From Halomicroarcula saliterrae (GTDB taxonomy: Archaea; Halobacteriota; Halobacteria; Halobacteriales; Haloarculaceae): a stretch of 64,000 nucleotides of DNA. Below the pieces are notes generated by a model, which worked only from the letters and a program-made list of their open reading frames with translations, did no database searches and had not been told where the DNA came from. The stretch is taken from NCBI RefSeq assembly GCF_031624395.1, contig NZ_JAMQON010000002.1, forward strand, positions 310,001 through 374,000, written 5' to 3'. This document shows positions 42,032 through 50,638 of this stretch, one piece after another. The position numbers and the translations under genes were made by a program. Each line of letters starts with the position of its first letter. Position 1 is the stretch's first letter.

Positions 42032-43693
42032 TCAACGGCTACTACAGTCCGTCCGTTGCAGGTCCGGCTCGCCGGGCGGCGTCTCGTACCGGGCCAGCAG
42101 TTCCCGGTCCGTGTCGGCCGAGTCCTCGCTCTTGTCGACGCTGTAGGCGCTGTACGTACACTTCTCCGGCGTGAACTCCACGGTCGCGTACCCCCAGTGG
42201 TGGCTGTCGAAGAAGTCGATGTGGGGGTTGTGCGTCTCGACGTACTCGCGGACGGTCGCTTCGCTGTCGGGGTCGTCCTCCAGTTCCAGCAGTTCCAGCA
42301 GGTTCTGGCTTGTCACGGCGGGGGTCATGAACTCGACGCCGTAGCGGGTGCCACCGCCCTCGATGTAGCCCGCGAGCGCGGTGTGCATGTCGCCCGTGAG
42401 CGCGACCAGCGAGCTCTCGCCCGCGTCGGCGTACTGGAGCAGGTGGTCGCGTTCGGCGGGGTACCCGTCCCAGGCGTCGGCGTTGCGCAGTTCGGCCGAC
42501 TCGATATCGAGGTCGAGCGACATCGCCAGCACCTCGTTGGCCCAGGCCGTCCACGTCGCCGAGCAGTCGGCCAGTCGGTCGGCGAACCACTCGCGCTGGG
42601 GCGCCCCGAGCATCGTCGCCGTGATCTCCTCGCCCGCGCTGCCGATGTCGACGGCGCGCTGGTCGGCGTCGGCCGGTGCGGTCCGGTAGAGCCGCTCGTC
42701 GGTGAGGACCAGGTCGACGAGGTCGCCAAAGCGCAGCCCCCGCTGGAGTTCGATACGGTCCAGCAGCGAGTCGGCGTCGGGGTCGAACGGGACGCGTGTC
42801 GGCGTGTACTCCCACCACGCGCGGATACCGTCGGCGAACAGCTCCGTCATGAACTCGGCGTCGTCGTTGCGCGGGTGGTCGCCGTCGCCGGCGTGTGGGC
42901 GGTCGTCCTCGTAGTCGTAGTACCGGTCGTTGACGATTTCGTGGTCGTCCCAGACGGGCACGACGGGGTGGGCGGCGAGCGCATCTCGCAGGAAGCGGTC
43001 GGTGCGATACGTGCGGTGGAGATAGCGGAAATCGTCGAGCCCCATCGCGACCGACGCCCCGCTCGGCAAGGTCAGCGAGCGGCCGTCGTACTCGCTGTCG
43101 CCGCCGTACTCGTAGATGAAATCGCCCAGATGGACGATGAAGTCCACGTCGGCGTCCGCGATGTGACCGTAGGCCCCGTAGTAGCCGTTCCGGTAGTCCT
43201 GGCAGGTCGCGAGCGCGAACGCGACGCGCTCGGGGCTGGCGTCGGCGGTGGGCAGCGTCCGACAGCGGCCGACCGAGGAGGTCGCGCCGTCGTAGGCGAA
43301 CCGGTAGTAGTAGCTCCGGTCGGCGTCGAGCTCGCCGTTCAGGTCTACCTTCGCCGTGTAGTCGTGTGCCGTGAGTCGGTCGGCGGGCACCTGCCACGAG
43401 CCGACGACAGCCGAGAGCTCGCGGTCGGTGGCGACAGTCAGCGTAAGCGGCGTGTTCGCGGTGTGGGCGTCGGGGGCCACGCGGGTCCAGCAGACCGCAC
43501 CGGCGTCGGTCGGAGCGCCGCTGGCGACGCCCTGCGGGAACACGTCCGCGTCCGGCGTGCCCTCGGTCCGTGGCGTCGCTGTCGGAAGCGCGTCGGTGCC
43601 GTGTGCCCGGGCGACCCCGGTCGGGAGGGCCGTCGCCAGTGCGGCCGCGAGAACGGCCCGCCGCCCCGAATCGACGTCGTCTGCGCCGGTCAT
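42032..43693 (-). CDS. phoD: PhoD-like alkaline phosphatase, Tat-exported
   Basis: The 553-residue enzyme has a twin-arginine-type signal (SGRRAVLAAALATALP), an N-terminal beta domain (about 45-145) and a metallophosphoesterase domain. Visible metal-site motifs are HLGDFIYEYGG, PVVPVWDDHEIVND and ALTGDMHTALAG. PhoD enzymes use calcium and iron to hydrolyse phosphomono- and diesters outside the cell, supplying phosphate under limitation. A Pho-box-type site is not evident upstream. Confidence 0.9.
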   Translation of the reverse strand: MTGADDVDSGRRAVLAAALATALPTGVARAHGTDALPTATPRTEGTPDADVFPQGVASGAPTDAGAVCWTRVAPDAHTANTPLTLTVATDRELSAVVGSWQVPADRLTAHDYTAKVDLNGELDADRSYYYRFAYDGATSSVGRCRTLPTADASPERVAFALATCQDYRNGYYGAYGHIADADVDFIVHLGDFIYEYGGDSEYDGRSLTLPSGASVAMGLDDFRYLHRTYRTDRFLRDALAAHPVVPVWDDHEIVNDRYYDYEDDRPHAGDGDHPRNDDAEFMTELFADGIRAWWEYTPTRVPFDPDADSLLDRIELQRGLRFGDLVDLVLTDERLYRTAPADADQRAVDIGSAGEEITATMLGAPQREWFADRLADCSATWTAWANEVLAMSLDLDIESAELRNADAWDGYPAERDHLLQYADAGESSLVALTGDMHTALAGYIEGGGTRYGVEFMTPAVTSQNLLELLELEDDPDSEATVREYVETHNPHIDFFDSHHWGYATVEFTPEKCTYSAYSVDKSEDSADTDRELLARYETPPGEPDLQRTDCSSR

Positions 43694-43874
43694 ACCGGTG
43701 GAAGGGGCGAGAGCCACAAAGTTACCAGAGGTCGAAGGCGCCGTAGGGCTCGCTTACGGCGCCCTCGTCGTCCCCGGCGACGGACGCGTAGCGGGCTCGT
43801 GGATGTGTTACCCGGTACCATACACCAAAATCTATCGGTTCGCCGCTCCGACCTACTATTCTCCTCACCGGGCC

Positions 43875-43901
43875 CTATTGAAGGCAAAATCTTTTCAATA
43901 G
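43875..43901 (+). promoter_or_regulatory. Palindromic operator candidate upstream of nadABC
   Basis: Perfect 8-base arms CTATTGAA and TTCAATAG flank an 11-base AT-rich centre. The element ends 39 bases before the nadA start, in the promoter region of the NAD operon. It is a good candidate binding site for a regulator of de novo NAD synthesis. The regulator is unknown. Confidence 0.55.
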
Positions 43902-43927
43902 AGGGGTCCGAACGGCTAGACACCTAT

Positions 43928-43934
43928 AGGAGGG
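43928..43934 (+). promoter_or_regulatory. Shine-Dalgarno site deciding the nadA start
   Basis: The sequence AGGAGGG lies 6-7 bases before a TTG codon at 43941 that is in frame with nadA. The nearest ATG (43950) would be too far away. Leadered translation from TTG is therefore preferred, unusual in a haloarchaeon where most messages are leaderless. Confidence 0.6.
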
Positions 43935-43940
43935 TCAACT

Positions 43941-45071
43941 TTGCCCGAAATGGAAACGGCTGAGTTCGAGACCGACCTCAGCCTCTTCAAATACGACAAC
44001 CTCGAACAGCTCCCACCGGCCTATCGGGAGCTAGAGGAGGACGAACGGACCGAGCGCATCGAGCGAGCGCTCGAGACTCTGGGTGACGACGTGGTCATCC
44101 TGGGGCACAACTACCAGCGTCGCGAAATCGTCGAGCACGCGGACTTCATCGGGGACTCCTACCAGCTCTCCAAGGAGGCCGCGGCCGCCGACGCCGACTA
44201 CGTCGTCTTCGGCGGCGTGACGTTCATGGCCGAGTCCGCCGACATCATCACCGACGACAGCCAGAGCGTCATCCTCCCGTCCATGGAGGCGTCCTGTCCG
44301 ATGGCCGGGATGGCCGAGGCGCTGCAGGTCGACGCCGCGTGGGCCGAGCTCACCGCCGAGACCGACGAGAACATCATCCCCATCACGTACATGAACAGCT
44401 ACGCCGACCTGAAGGCCTTCTGCGCCCAGCAGGGCGGGCTGGTCTGTACGTCTTCCAACGCTCACAAGGCCTTCGAGTACGCCTTCGAGCAGGGCGACAA
44501 GGTCCTGTTCCTCCCGGACAAGCACCTGGGCGAGAACACCGCCTACCGTCTGGGGATGGAAGACGAACTCGTCGACTGGGACCCGTGGGACCCCGAGGGG
44601 ACCACCGCCGAGGACGCTGTCGAGAACGACATCATCCTCTGGGAGGGGTACTGTCAGGTCCACGAGCGCTTCCGCGAACACCACATCGACCAGATTCGGG
44701 ACGAGCACCCCGACGCCAACGTCATCGTCCACCCCGAGTGCCGCCGGGAGGTCGTCGAAGCGGCCGACGTGAGCGGCTCCACGGCGACTATCTGTGAGAT
44801 GGTGGCGGAGGCCGACCCCGGCGACACCTGGGCCATCGGCACCGAGATCCACCTCACCTACCACCTCCAGCGCTGGCACCCCGAAGTGAACGTCGTCCCG
44901 CTGTGTGGCGACGCCTGCATGGACTGCAACGCCATGCGCCAGATAGACCCGAACTACCTCACCTGGGTCCTCGAAGAGCTCGTGGCGGGCCGCGAGCGCA
45001 ACGTCATCGAGGTCGCTCCCGAGGAGAAGGAGCTAGCACAGGTCGCACTGGACCGGATGCTGGAAATCTGA
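43941..45071 (+). CDS. nadA: Quinolinate synthase
   Basis: The 376-residue [4Fe-4S] enzyme condenses iminoaspartate with dihydroxyacetone phosphate to quinolinate. Cluster cysteines are C119 (EASCPM), C238 (EGYCQVH) and a C-terminal CxxxCxxC group (322-329). Other signatures are VILGHNYQRREIVEHADFIGDS and PECRREVV. It is the first gene of nadA-nadB-nadC. The TTG start is supported by the Shine-Dalgarno site. Confidence 0.95.
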   Translation: MPEMETAEFETDLSLFKYDNLEQLPPAYRELEEDERTERIERALETLGDDVVILGHNYQRREIVEHADFIGDSYQLSKEAAAADADYVVFGGVTFMAESADIITDDSQSVILPSMEASCPMAGMAEALQVDAAWAELTAETDENIIPITYMNSYADLKAFCAQQGGLVCTSSNAHKAFEYAFEQGDKVLFLPDKHLGENTAYRLGMEDELVDWDPWDPEGTTAEDAVENDIILWEGYCQVHERFREHHIDQIRDEHPDANVIVHPECRREVVEAADVSGSTATICEMVAEADPGDTWAIGTEIHLTYHLQRWHPEVNVVPLCGDACMDCNAMRQIDPNYLTWVLEELVAGRERNVIEVAPEEKELAQVALDRMLEI

Positions 45072-45073
45072 GT

Positions 45074-46666
45074 ATGAGCGAGTACGACACTTCCGACGTA
45101 CTGGTCGTCGGCTCCGGTATCGCGGGGCTGGCCGCCGCACTCGGCGCCGTTCGCGAGCTCGAACAGCGTGAGCGTTCGGAGCAGGCGAGCGGCGAAGCCG
45201 CGAGCAGCGAGGTCACGATAGCCACGAAGGCCACCCGACCGGAAGGGGCCTCCTCGTGGTGGGCGCAGGGCGGCATCGCCGTCTCCCGGGACCACCCCGA
45301 CCAGTTCAAGCGGGACATCCTGACCGCGAGCGACGGCACCGCCGACCCCGACGCCGTCGACGTGCTCGTCGAGAACGCCAACGACGCCGTCGAGGACGTG
45401 CTGCTCGACACGCTGGAGGTGGCGTTCGACGCGAACGGCGACGACCTGGACTTCACCCGCGAGGCCGCCCACAGCGAGGACCGCATCCTCCACGTGGACG
45501 CCGCGACGGGCAAGCACATCCACGTCCCGTTCCTGAACTACCTGGACGACCACGAGCGGGTGCGGATTCTGGACGACACCGCTGCACTGGAACTGATTCG
45601 CCACGAGGGCCGCGTCCACGGCGCGATGCTCGACTCCGGCGGCGAGGTCCGGCCGCACTTCGCCGGGAGCGTCGTGCTCGCCACCGGCGGCATCGGCGAA
45701 CTCTACCCCCGGACGACCAACCCCGACAACGCCACCGGCGACGGCATCGGGATGGCGGCACTGGCCGGTGCCGAGGTCGCGGACATGGAGTACGTCCAGT
45801 TCCACCCGACCGTGGCGACGCCGGGCGAGGCCCAGCGGGCCTCGGCGCGAGGCGGTGAAACCGCCGAGGACGACGGCGACGTCTTCCTCGTCAGCGAGGC
45901 CGTCCGCGGCGAGGGCGGCCTGCTCAGGAACGGCGACGGCGAGCGGTTCATGCCCGACTACCACGAGGACGCGGAGCTGGCACCGCGAGACGTGGTCGCC
46001 CGCGCCGTCACGGCCGAACGCGAGGCGACCGGCGAGGTCACCCTCGACGTGAGCCCGCTGGAGTTCGCCGCGGAGTTCCCCGGCCTGGCACAGCGCTGTG
46101 TGGACCACGACATCGACTACGAGGACGGCATCCCGGTCGCGCCCGCCGAGCACTTCCTCTGTGGCGGGGTGGCGGTCGACGACCGCGGCCGGACGACGCT
46201 CGACCGCCTCTACGCCGTCGGGGAGTGTTCCCGGACCGGCGTCCACGGCGCGAACCGGCTGGCCTCGACCTCCCTGCTCGAAGGGCTGGTCTGGGGCCTG
46301 CGCGCCGGCGAGGACGCCGCCGGAAACGGCGTCGAGCCCATCGAGGCCCCGGACCTGCTGGAACGGGACCCCGACCTGCCCGCGCGGTTCGCCCGGGACA
46401 AGATGCACCGACTGCGCCGCGTGATGGACGAGCAACTCGGTGTGGAGCGCGACCCGGACGAACTGGGCCGCGCCATGGCGATGCTCCGCCGGCTCAAAGG
46501 CGAGGTCGACGCCTACGTCCGCACGCGGACCAGCCGCTCGCTGTACGAGCTGCGCCACGCGAGCGTCACCGCGCTGCTCGTCGCGCGCCACGCGAGCGAG
46601 AACACCGAGAGCGTCGGTACCCACAACCTCGTCACCGGGGAGCCGGCGGAGCCCTCCGCCGACTGA
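45074..46666 (+). CDS. nadB: L-aspartate oxidase
   Basis: The 530-residue flavoprotein oxidises L-aspartate to iminoaspartate for NadA. The FAD-binding site is DVLVVGSGIAGLAAALGA. Catalytic-region signatures include SSWWAQGGIAV, EYVQFHPT, a basic-residue segment near GVHGANRLASTSLLEGLVWG and a C-terminal helical domain. It starts three bases after nadA and overlaps nadC by one base, so the three genes form one transcription unit. Confidence 0.95.
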   Translation: MSEYDTSDVLVVGSGIAGLAAALGAVRELEQRERSEQASGEAASSEVTIATKATRPEGASSWWAQGGIAVSRDHPDQFKRDILTASDGTADPDAVDVLVENANDAVEDVLLDTLEVAFDANGDDLDFTREAAHSEDRILHVDAATGKHIHVPFLNYLDDHERVRILDDTAALELIRHEGRVHGAMLDSGGEVRPHFAGSVVLATGGIGELYPRTTNPDNATGDGIGMAALAGAEVADMEYVQFHPTVATPGEAQRASARGGETAEDDGDVFLVSEAVRGEGGLLRNGDGERFMPDYHEDAELAPRDVVARAVTAEREATGEVTLDVSPLEFAAEFPGLAQRCVDHDIDYEDGIPVAPAEHFLCGGVAVDDRGRTTLDRLYAVGECSRTGVHGANRLASTSLLEGLVWGLRAGEDAAGNGVEPIEAPDLLERDPDLPARFARDKMHRLRRVMDEQLGVERDPDELGRAMAMLRRLKGEVDAYVRTRTSRSLYELRHASVTALLVARHASENTESVGTHNLVTGEPAEPSAD

Positions 46667-47481
46667 TGCTGACCGACGCCGACGTCGAACGGTGGCTCCG
46701 CGAGGACGTTGGCCACCACGACGTGACCAACCAGGTCCCGGGCGACACCGAGGGCCGTCTGGTGGCGAAAGAGAGCGGGACGATAGCGGGCCTCGATGCG
46801 GCAGACGCCGTGTTCTCGTATCTGGACTGTGAGCCGGCGCTGGAAGTCGACCCCGGCGACCGCGTCGAGCCCGGCGACATCGTATTGGGCGTCGACGGCC
46901 CGGCCCGCGAGGTCCTGCGCGGCGAGCGCGTCGCGGTCAACGTCGTCGGCCACGCCGCGGGTATCGCGACGGCGACGGCGGCGGCCGTCGCAGCGGCCAG
47001 GACAGTCTCCGACGACGTGGCCGTCGCCGGCACCCGAAAGACCACGCCCGGACTGCGCGGCGTCGAGAAGCGCGCCGTCGCGGCCGGCGGCGGCGATACC
47101 CACCGACTCGACCTCTCGCACATGGTGATGGTCAAGGACAACCACGTCGCCGAGATGGGGCTCGAAGGGGCTATCTACCATTTCCGGGACCGGGCGTCCT
47201 TCGCGACGAAGCTCGACGTGGAGGTCGAGACCCCAGAGGACGCGCCCAGGGCCGCCGAGGCCGGTGCGGACATCGTCCTGCTCGACAACATGACGCCGGC
47301 CGAGACCGAGCGGGCCGTCGAACTGGTGGCCGAGAGGGACGGGGAGACGCTGACCGAGGCCAGCGGCGGCATCACCGTCGAGACGGTCGCCGACTACGCC
47401 GCCACGGGCGTCGACATCGTCTCGATGGGGTCGCTCACCCACTCCGCGCCGACGCTCGACCTCTCCTTTCGGACCGGGTGA
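46666..47481 (+). CDS. nadC: Nicotinate-nucleotide diphosphorylase (QPRTase)
   Basis: The 271-residue enzyme converts quinolinate and PRPP to nicotinate mononucleotide. Family motifs include LREDVGHHDVT, AGTRKTTPGLRGVEKRAVAAGGG (PRPP and quinolinate site), VKDNH and EASGGIT. Start overlaps the nadB stop (TGATG). It completes de novo NAD synthesis up to the mononucleotide. Confidence 0.95.
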   Translation: MLTDADVERWLREDVGHHDVTNQVPGDTEGRLVAKESGTIAGLDAADAVFSYLDCEPALEVDPGDRVEPGDIVLGVDGPAREVLRGERVAVNVVGHAAGIATATAAAVAAARTVSDDVAVAGTRKTTPGLRGVEKRAVAAGGGDTHRLDLSHMVMVKDNHVAEMGLEGAIYHFRDRASFATKLDVEVETPEDAPRAAEAGADIVLLDNMTPAETERAVELVAERDGETLTEASGGITVETVADYAATGVDIVSMGSLTHSAPTLDLSFRTG

Positions 47482-47520
47482 GCAGGACACTTTTCAGCGA
47501 CGGCGACCGAGTCGGAGACG

Positions 47521-48174
47521 ATGCCAGCGGACGCACGCACCTGTCCGGACCACGGCTTCTTCGAGGGGCCCGACTGCCCGCGCTGTGGCGCGGCGGGTGA
47601 GCCGGTCGTCGAGGGCGGTCGGCGGCGGCAGCTCTCGAAGTTCGTGTCGGGCGCTCTGCGACACTTCCCCGACGACGCCGGGCTGGAGCTGGACGACGCG
47701 GGCTGGACGCCGCTTCCCGACCTCGTCGACGCCGTCGAGTCGAAGTACCACTGGCCCGACCGCGAGACCGTCGAGGCCGTCCTCGCGACGGACCCGAAGG
47801 GCCGGTTCGAGCGCGACCCCGGCTTCGGGACCGCGCCGGACCGCGTCCGGGCGGCCTACGGCCACTCGGTCGAGGTAGACATCGAGGACGACGGCGGCCC
47901 GGTGCCGGAGACGCTCTATCACGGCACCGCGCCCCGAAACGTCGAGTCCATCACCGACGAGGGGCTCCGGCCGATGAGCCGCCAGCGGGTCCACCTCTCG
48001 GCGAGCGTCGAGACGGCGACGGACGTGGGCAATCGCCACGCCGAGGACCCGGTAGTGCTCGAAGTCGACGCGGGGGCGATGGAACGGGACGGCCACGACA
48101 TCGCACACAGGGGGGAAGCGACCTACACCACCGAGTGCGTCCCGCCGCAGTACCTCTCGCGGCGGTCGGAATAA
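47521..48174 (+). CDS. kptA: RNA 2'-phosphotransferase (KptA/Tpt1)
   Basis: The 217-residue NAD-dependent enzyme transfers an RNA 2'-phosphate to NAD+, giving ADP-ribose cyclic phosphate and nicotinamide. Motifs are RRRQLSKFVSGALRHFP, TLYHGTAPRNVESITDEGL and RVHLSASVETA. An N-terminal zinc-ribbon-like extension (CPDHGFFEGPDCPRC, residues 8-22) precedes the core. It lies 39 bases after nadC and probably reads through from it. Confidence 0.9.
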   Translation: MPADARTCPDHGFFEGPDCPRCGAAGEPVVEGGRRRQLSKFVSGALRHFPDDAGLELDDAGWTPLPDLVDAVESKYHWPDRETVEAVLATDPKGRFERDPGFGTAPDRVRAAYGHSVEVDIEDDGGPVPETLYHGTAPRNVESITDEGLRPMSRQRVHLSASVETATDVGNRHAEDPVVLEVDAGAMERDGHDIAHRGEATYTTECVPPQYLSRRSE

Positions 48175-48179
48175 CGCCG

Positions 48180-49739
48180 TTACTCCACCAGCGGTTCGCC
48201 GGTCATCTCCTCGGGCTGGTCGATGTCGACGAGCGAGAGCATCGTCGGCGCGAGGTCGGCCAGCGTGCCGCCGTCGCGGGCCGACCGTCCGGCGGCGGTC
48301 CCGTCGGGCGCGACGTAGATGAACGGCACCGGGTTCGTCGTGTGTGCGGTGTGGGGGTCGTCCTCGGTCCCCATGTCGTCGGCGTTGCCGTGGTCGGCAC
48401 AGACGAGGACGTGCCCGCCGGCGTCGTGGATGGTCTCGACCAGCCGGCCGAGCTGTTCGTCGACGGCCTCGACGGCGGTGGTCGCCGCGTCGAAGTCGCC
48501 CGTGTGGCCCACCATGTCGGGGTTGGCGTAGTTCAACACCAGGGCGTCGGGGTCCTCCGTCTCGATGACGTCGATAGCGGTGTCGGTGACGCCGGGGGCG
48601 CTCATCTCGGGCTGGAGGTCGTAGGTCGGCACGTCCGGGCTCTGGACGATTTCGCGGCGCTCGCCCTCGAACTCCACTTCGCGCCCGCCGTTGAGGAAGT
48701 AGGTGACGTGCGGGTACTTCTCGGACTCGGCCAGCCGAAGCTGGGTCAGGCCGGCGGTCGAGAGCACCTCACCGTAGGTCTGCTCGGGCTGGTTCGGCGG
48801 GAAGGCGACGGGGAGGTCGAAGGTGCTGTCGTACTGCGTCATCGTGACCATCCGGATGGTCGGCGGCTCGGTGTCGGCGCCCCACGCGTCCGGGCGGATG
48901 TTCGCGAGCAGCCGGGTGAGCTGGCGGGCGCGGTCCGAGCGGAAGTTGAAGAAGATAGCCGCGTCGCCGTCGGCCATCCCCTCGTAATCGCCGACGACGG
49001 TCGGCTCGATGAACTCGTCGGTGGTGTCGCGGGCGTACGATTCGGTGGTGGCCGTGACGGCGGCGCCGACCTCGTGGTCGCCGTCGGCGTCGACGACGGC
49101 GTCGTAGGCCCGGCGGGTGCGCTCCCAGTTCTGGTCGCGGTCCATGGCGTAGTAGCGGCCGGTGACCGTCGCGACGTGGCCGGTACCGTGTTTCTCGGCG
49201 TGGGACGCGAGCTGGGAGAGGTACCCCTCGCCGCCCTTCGGCGAGGTGTCGCGTCCGTCGGTGAAGGCGTGGGTGACCGCCTCCGTCCCGCGCTCGTCGG
49301 CGAGTTCGATGAGCGCGTGGAGGTGGTCCTGATACGAGTGGACGCCGCCGTCGGAGACCAGACCCATGAAGTGGACTGTGCCGTCGTTGGTCTCGGCGTA
49401 GTCGAAGGCAGACAGGATCTGTTCGTTCTCGAAGAAGGGCGGGTCCTGGTCGTCCTCGTCGGGCGGGCTCGTCCCACGCGACCGGGCGACGGCGTCGCTG
49501 ACGCGCGCGGAGTCCTGCTTGACGACGCGGCCGGCGCCGATGTTGAGGTGGCCCACCTCGCTATTGCCCATCTGGCCCTCGGGCAGTCCGACGCGGCGCC
49601 CGTGTGTCGTCAACGTCGAGTCCGCGCCCGCCTCGCGGTACCGGTCGAAGTTCGGTGTCTCGGCCGCGGCCACGGCGTCCCGTGCGTTCTCGTCCGGATT
49701 CAGTCCCCAGCCATCGAGGATTACGAGCCCGACTTGCAT
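48180..49739 (-). CDS. gpmI: Phosphoglycerate mutase, cofactor-independent
   Basis: The 519-residue di-manganese enzyme interconverts 3- and 2-phosphoglycerate. It starts MQVGLVILDGWGLNPDEN, has the nucleophile serine motif MGNSEVGHLNIGAGR near residue 60, and carries the second-half metal motifs NYANPDMVGHTGD and CADHGNAD. It converges on kptA with five bases between stops. The start was chosen by homology; upstream codons are unrelated. Confidence 0.95.
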   Translation of the reverse strand: MQVGLVILDGWGLNPDENARDAVAAAETPNFDRYREAGADSTLTTHGRRVGLPEGQMGNSEVGHLNIGAGRVVKQDSARVSDAVARSRGTSPPDEDDQDPPFFENEQILSAFDYAETNDGTVHFMGLVSDGGVHSYQDHLHALIELADERGTEAVTHAFTDGRDTSPKGGEGYLSQLASHAEKHGTGHVATVTGRYYAMDRDQNWERTRRAYDAVVDADGDHEVGAAVTATTESYARDTTDEFIEPTVVGDYEGMADGDAAIFFNFRSDRARQLTRLLANIRPDAWGADTEPPTIRMVTMTQYDSTFDLPVAFPPNQPEQTYGEVLSTAGLTQLRLAESEKYPHVTYFLNGGREVEFEGERREIVQSPDVPTYDLQPEMSAPGVTDTAIDVIETEDPDALVLNYANPDMVGHTGDFDAATTAVEAVDEQLGRLVETIHDAGGHVLVCADHGNADDMGTEDDPHTAHTTNPVPFIYVAPDGTAAGRSARDGGTLADLAPTMLSLVDIDQPEEMTGEPLVE

Positions 49740-49787
49740 ACTCGAAGGGTCACACGAACGGCGTAATAGCGCTTCGGTCGCCACAGT

Positions 49788-50110
49788 GTGACGGCCGGCG
49801 GCGAATTCGACACCGCAGCCATCGACGTCGTCGAGTGGGAGACTGGCCAGACCGAGTGCGCGCTAACCTACGCCACGGCGGAGAGAAGTAACAAGGCTAT
49901 CGGCGACGAAATCTGAGAGGTCGCCAGGCAGTACGCGTCGGCCGCCGATATCGGGACCCAGCGGCTGACTGCAACAGTTACCGATGGGACCCAGACGGTG
50001 GCCACGTGGCACATCCGTAGCGAGTGGTTGGACCAGTTCGAGGACGGGACGCTCTCCGTGGGGAGTTTGAACGAAAGGTAGTGGGAACGCTCTCTCTCTC
50101 AGCGGCTGCC
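49788..50110 (+). pseudogene. Broken duplicate of the receptor-like protein's C-terminal domain
   Basis: From the GTG at 49788 this encodes a close relative of residues 323-420 of the 50635-51897 product. Shared segments are SNKAIGDEI, IGTQRL and QTVATWHIRSEWL. A TGA at 49914-49916 stops it where the intact copy has Arg, probably from CGA. A frameshift near 50065 breaks the end, and homology then resumes as FERKVVGT in another frame. Two codons are also missing near 49945. It is non-functional or, at most, a short peptide. Confidence 0.88.
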
Positions 50111-50133
50111 AGCGAGCCGTTCGCGGTCCGAGT

Positions 50134-50162
50134 CCGGACGCACGATTTGTCGTGCCGTCCGG
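50134..50162. repeat. Strong 12-base-pair hairpin after the pseudogene
   Basis: Left arm CCGGACGCACGA (50134-50145), loop TTTG, right arm TCGTGCCGTCCGG (50150-50162). Pairing is complete apart from one bulged base. It could be a terminator-like stem, an end of a lost mobile element or a protein-binding site. Confidence 0.65.
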
Positions 50163-50464
50163 TGGCATTCGGGACGCGATGCAGTGACTGGGGGACTGTT
50201 CAGCGTGTGTGAACCGTGGGGTAGATATGGCACATACCTTGCCGAGCCACGACTGCCCGACGGACTGGTTCCACACGCAGCACGGGTGGCCCTCCGATAC
50301 TGCGTGGGTCTCGCCGCGTCGTCGTACTGATGGATTCACACCAACAGGGACGCGAAATATTTTAGTGTAGTTTGAGTAAATTTTATTCACGCAAATTTAA
50401 GTACACGCGATTGCTTTCTCCAGAGGAGTAATGTTCGGCTGGCGCCGGTGTGGGGAGGGAACCT
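50163..50464 (+). promoter_or_regulatory. AT-rich control region of the receptor-like operon
   Basis: This 302-base gap has no convincing gene. Its right half (50350-50405) is much richer in A and T than the surrounding DNA and holds TATA-like ATTTAAG and AATATTTTAG elements. A 14-codon mini-frame (50431-50475, MFGWRRCGEGTYDR) overlaps the next gene's start. A GGGGAGGGA Shine-Dalgarno-like site at 50453-50461 precedes the ATG at 50465. Confidence 0.5.
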
Positions 50465-50638
50465 ATGACAGATGACGGACCGACAGTTCAGGACACAGCA
50501 GAGCCGATAGACGACGCCGACGAGAACGAGCCGGTGACCACGGCCACCGCGGACAGGGGTCGGTCGGGCAGCAGTACGTGGCCCGGGCGGAACCTGCTCG
50601 AACCCGTCGACAACTGGCAGAACAGTGGGGCCGAATGA
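50465..50638 (+). CDS. Acidic mini-protein coupled to the receptor-like gene
   Basis: The 57-residue product is hydrophilic and acidic in its first half, ending with a Trp-containing segment (TWPGRNLLEPVDNWQ). It has a good Shine-Dalgarno-like site, and its stop overlaps the next ATG (ATGA). It may be a small regulator or mainly serve to couple translation. The family is not recognised. Confidence 0.55.
   Translation: MTDDGPTVQDTAEPIDDADENEPVTTATADRGRSGSSTWPGRNLLEPVDNWQNSGAE

Noticed and set aside
43875-43940. A riboswitch ahead of nadA
   Set aside because: Only a short palindrome is visible, with no multi-helix aptamer pattern; a protein operator is simpler.
42056-43963. A 635-codon plus-strand frame opposite phoD
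   Set aside because: It mirrors the phosphatase codons and shows no recognisable domain.
49863-50390. A 175-codon minus-strand frame over the pseudogene
   Set aside because: It is the antisense of the decayed domain; a matching antisense frame also lies opposite the intact copy, so it is a shadow.
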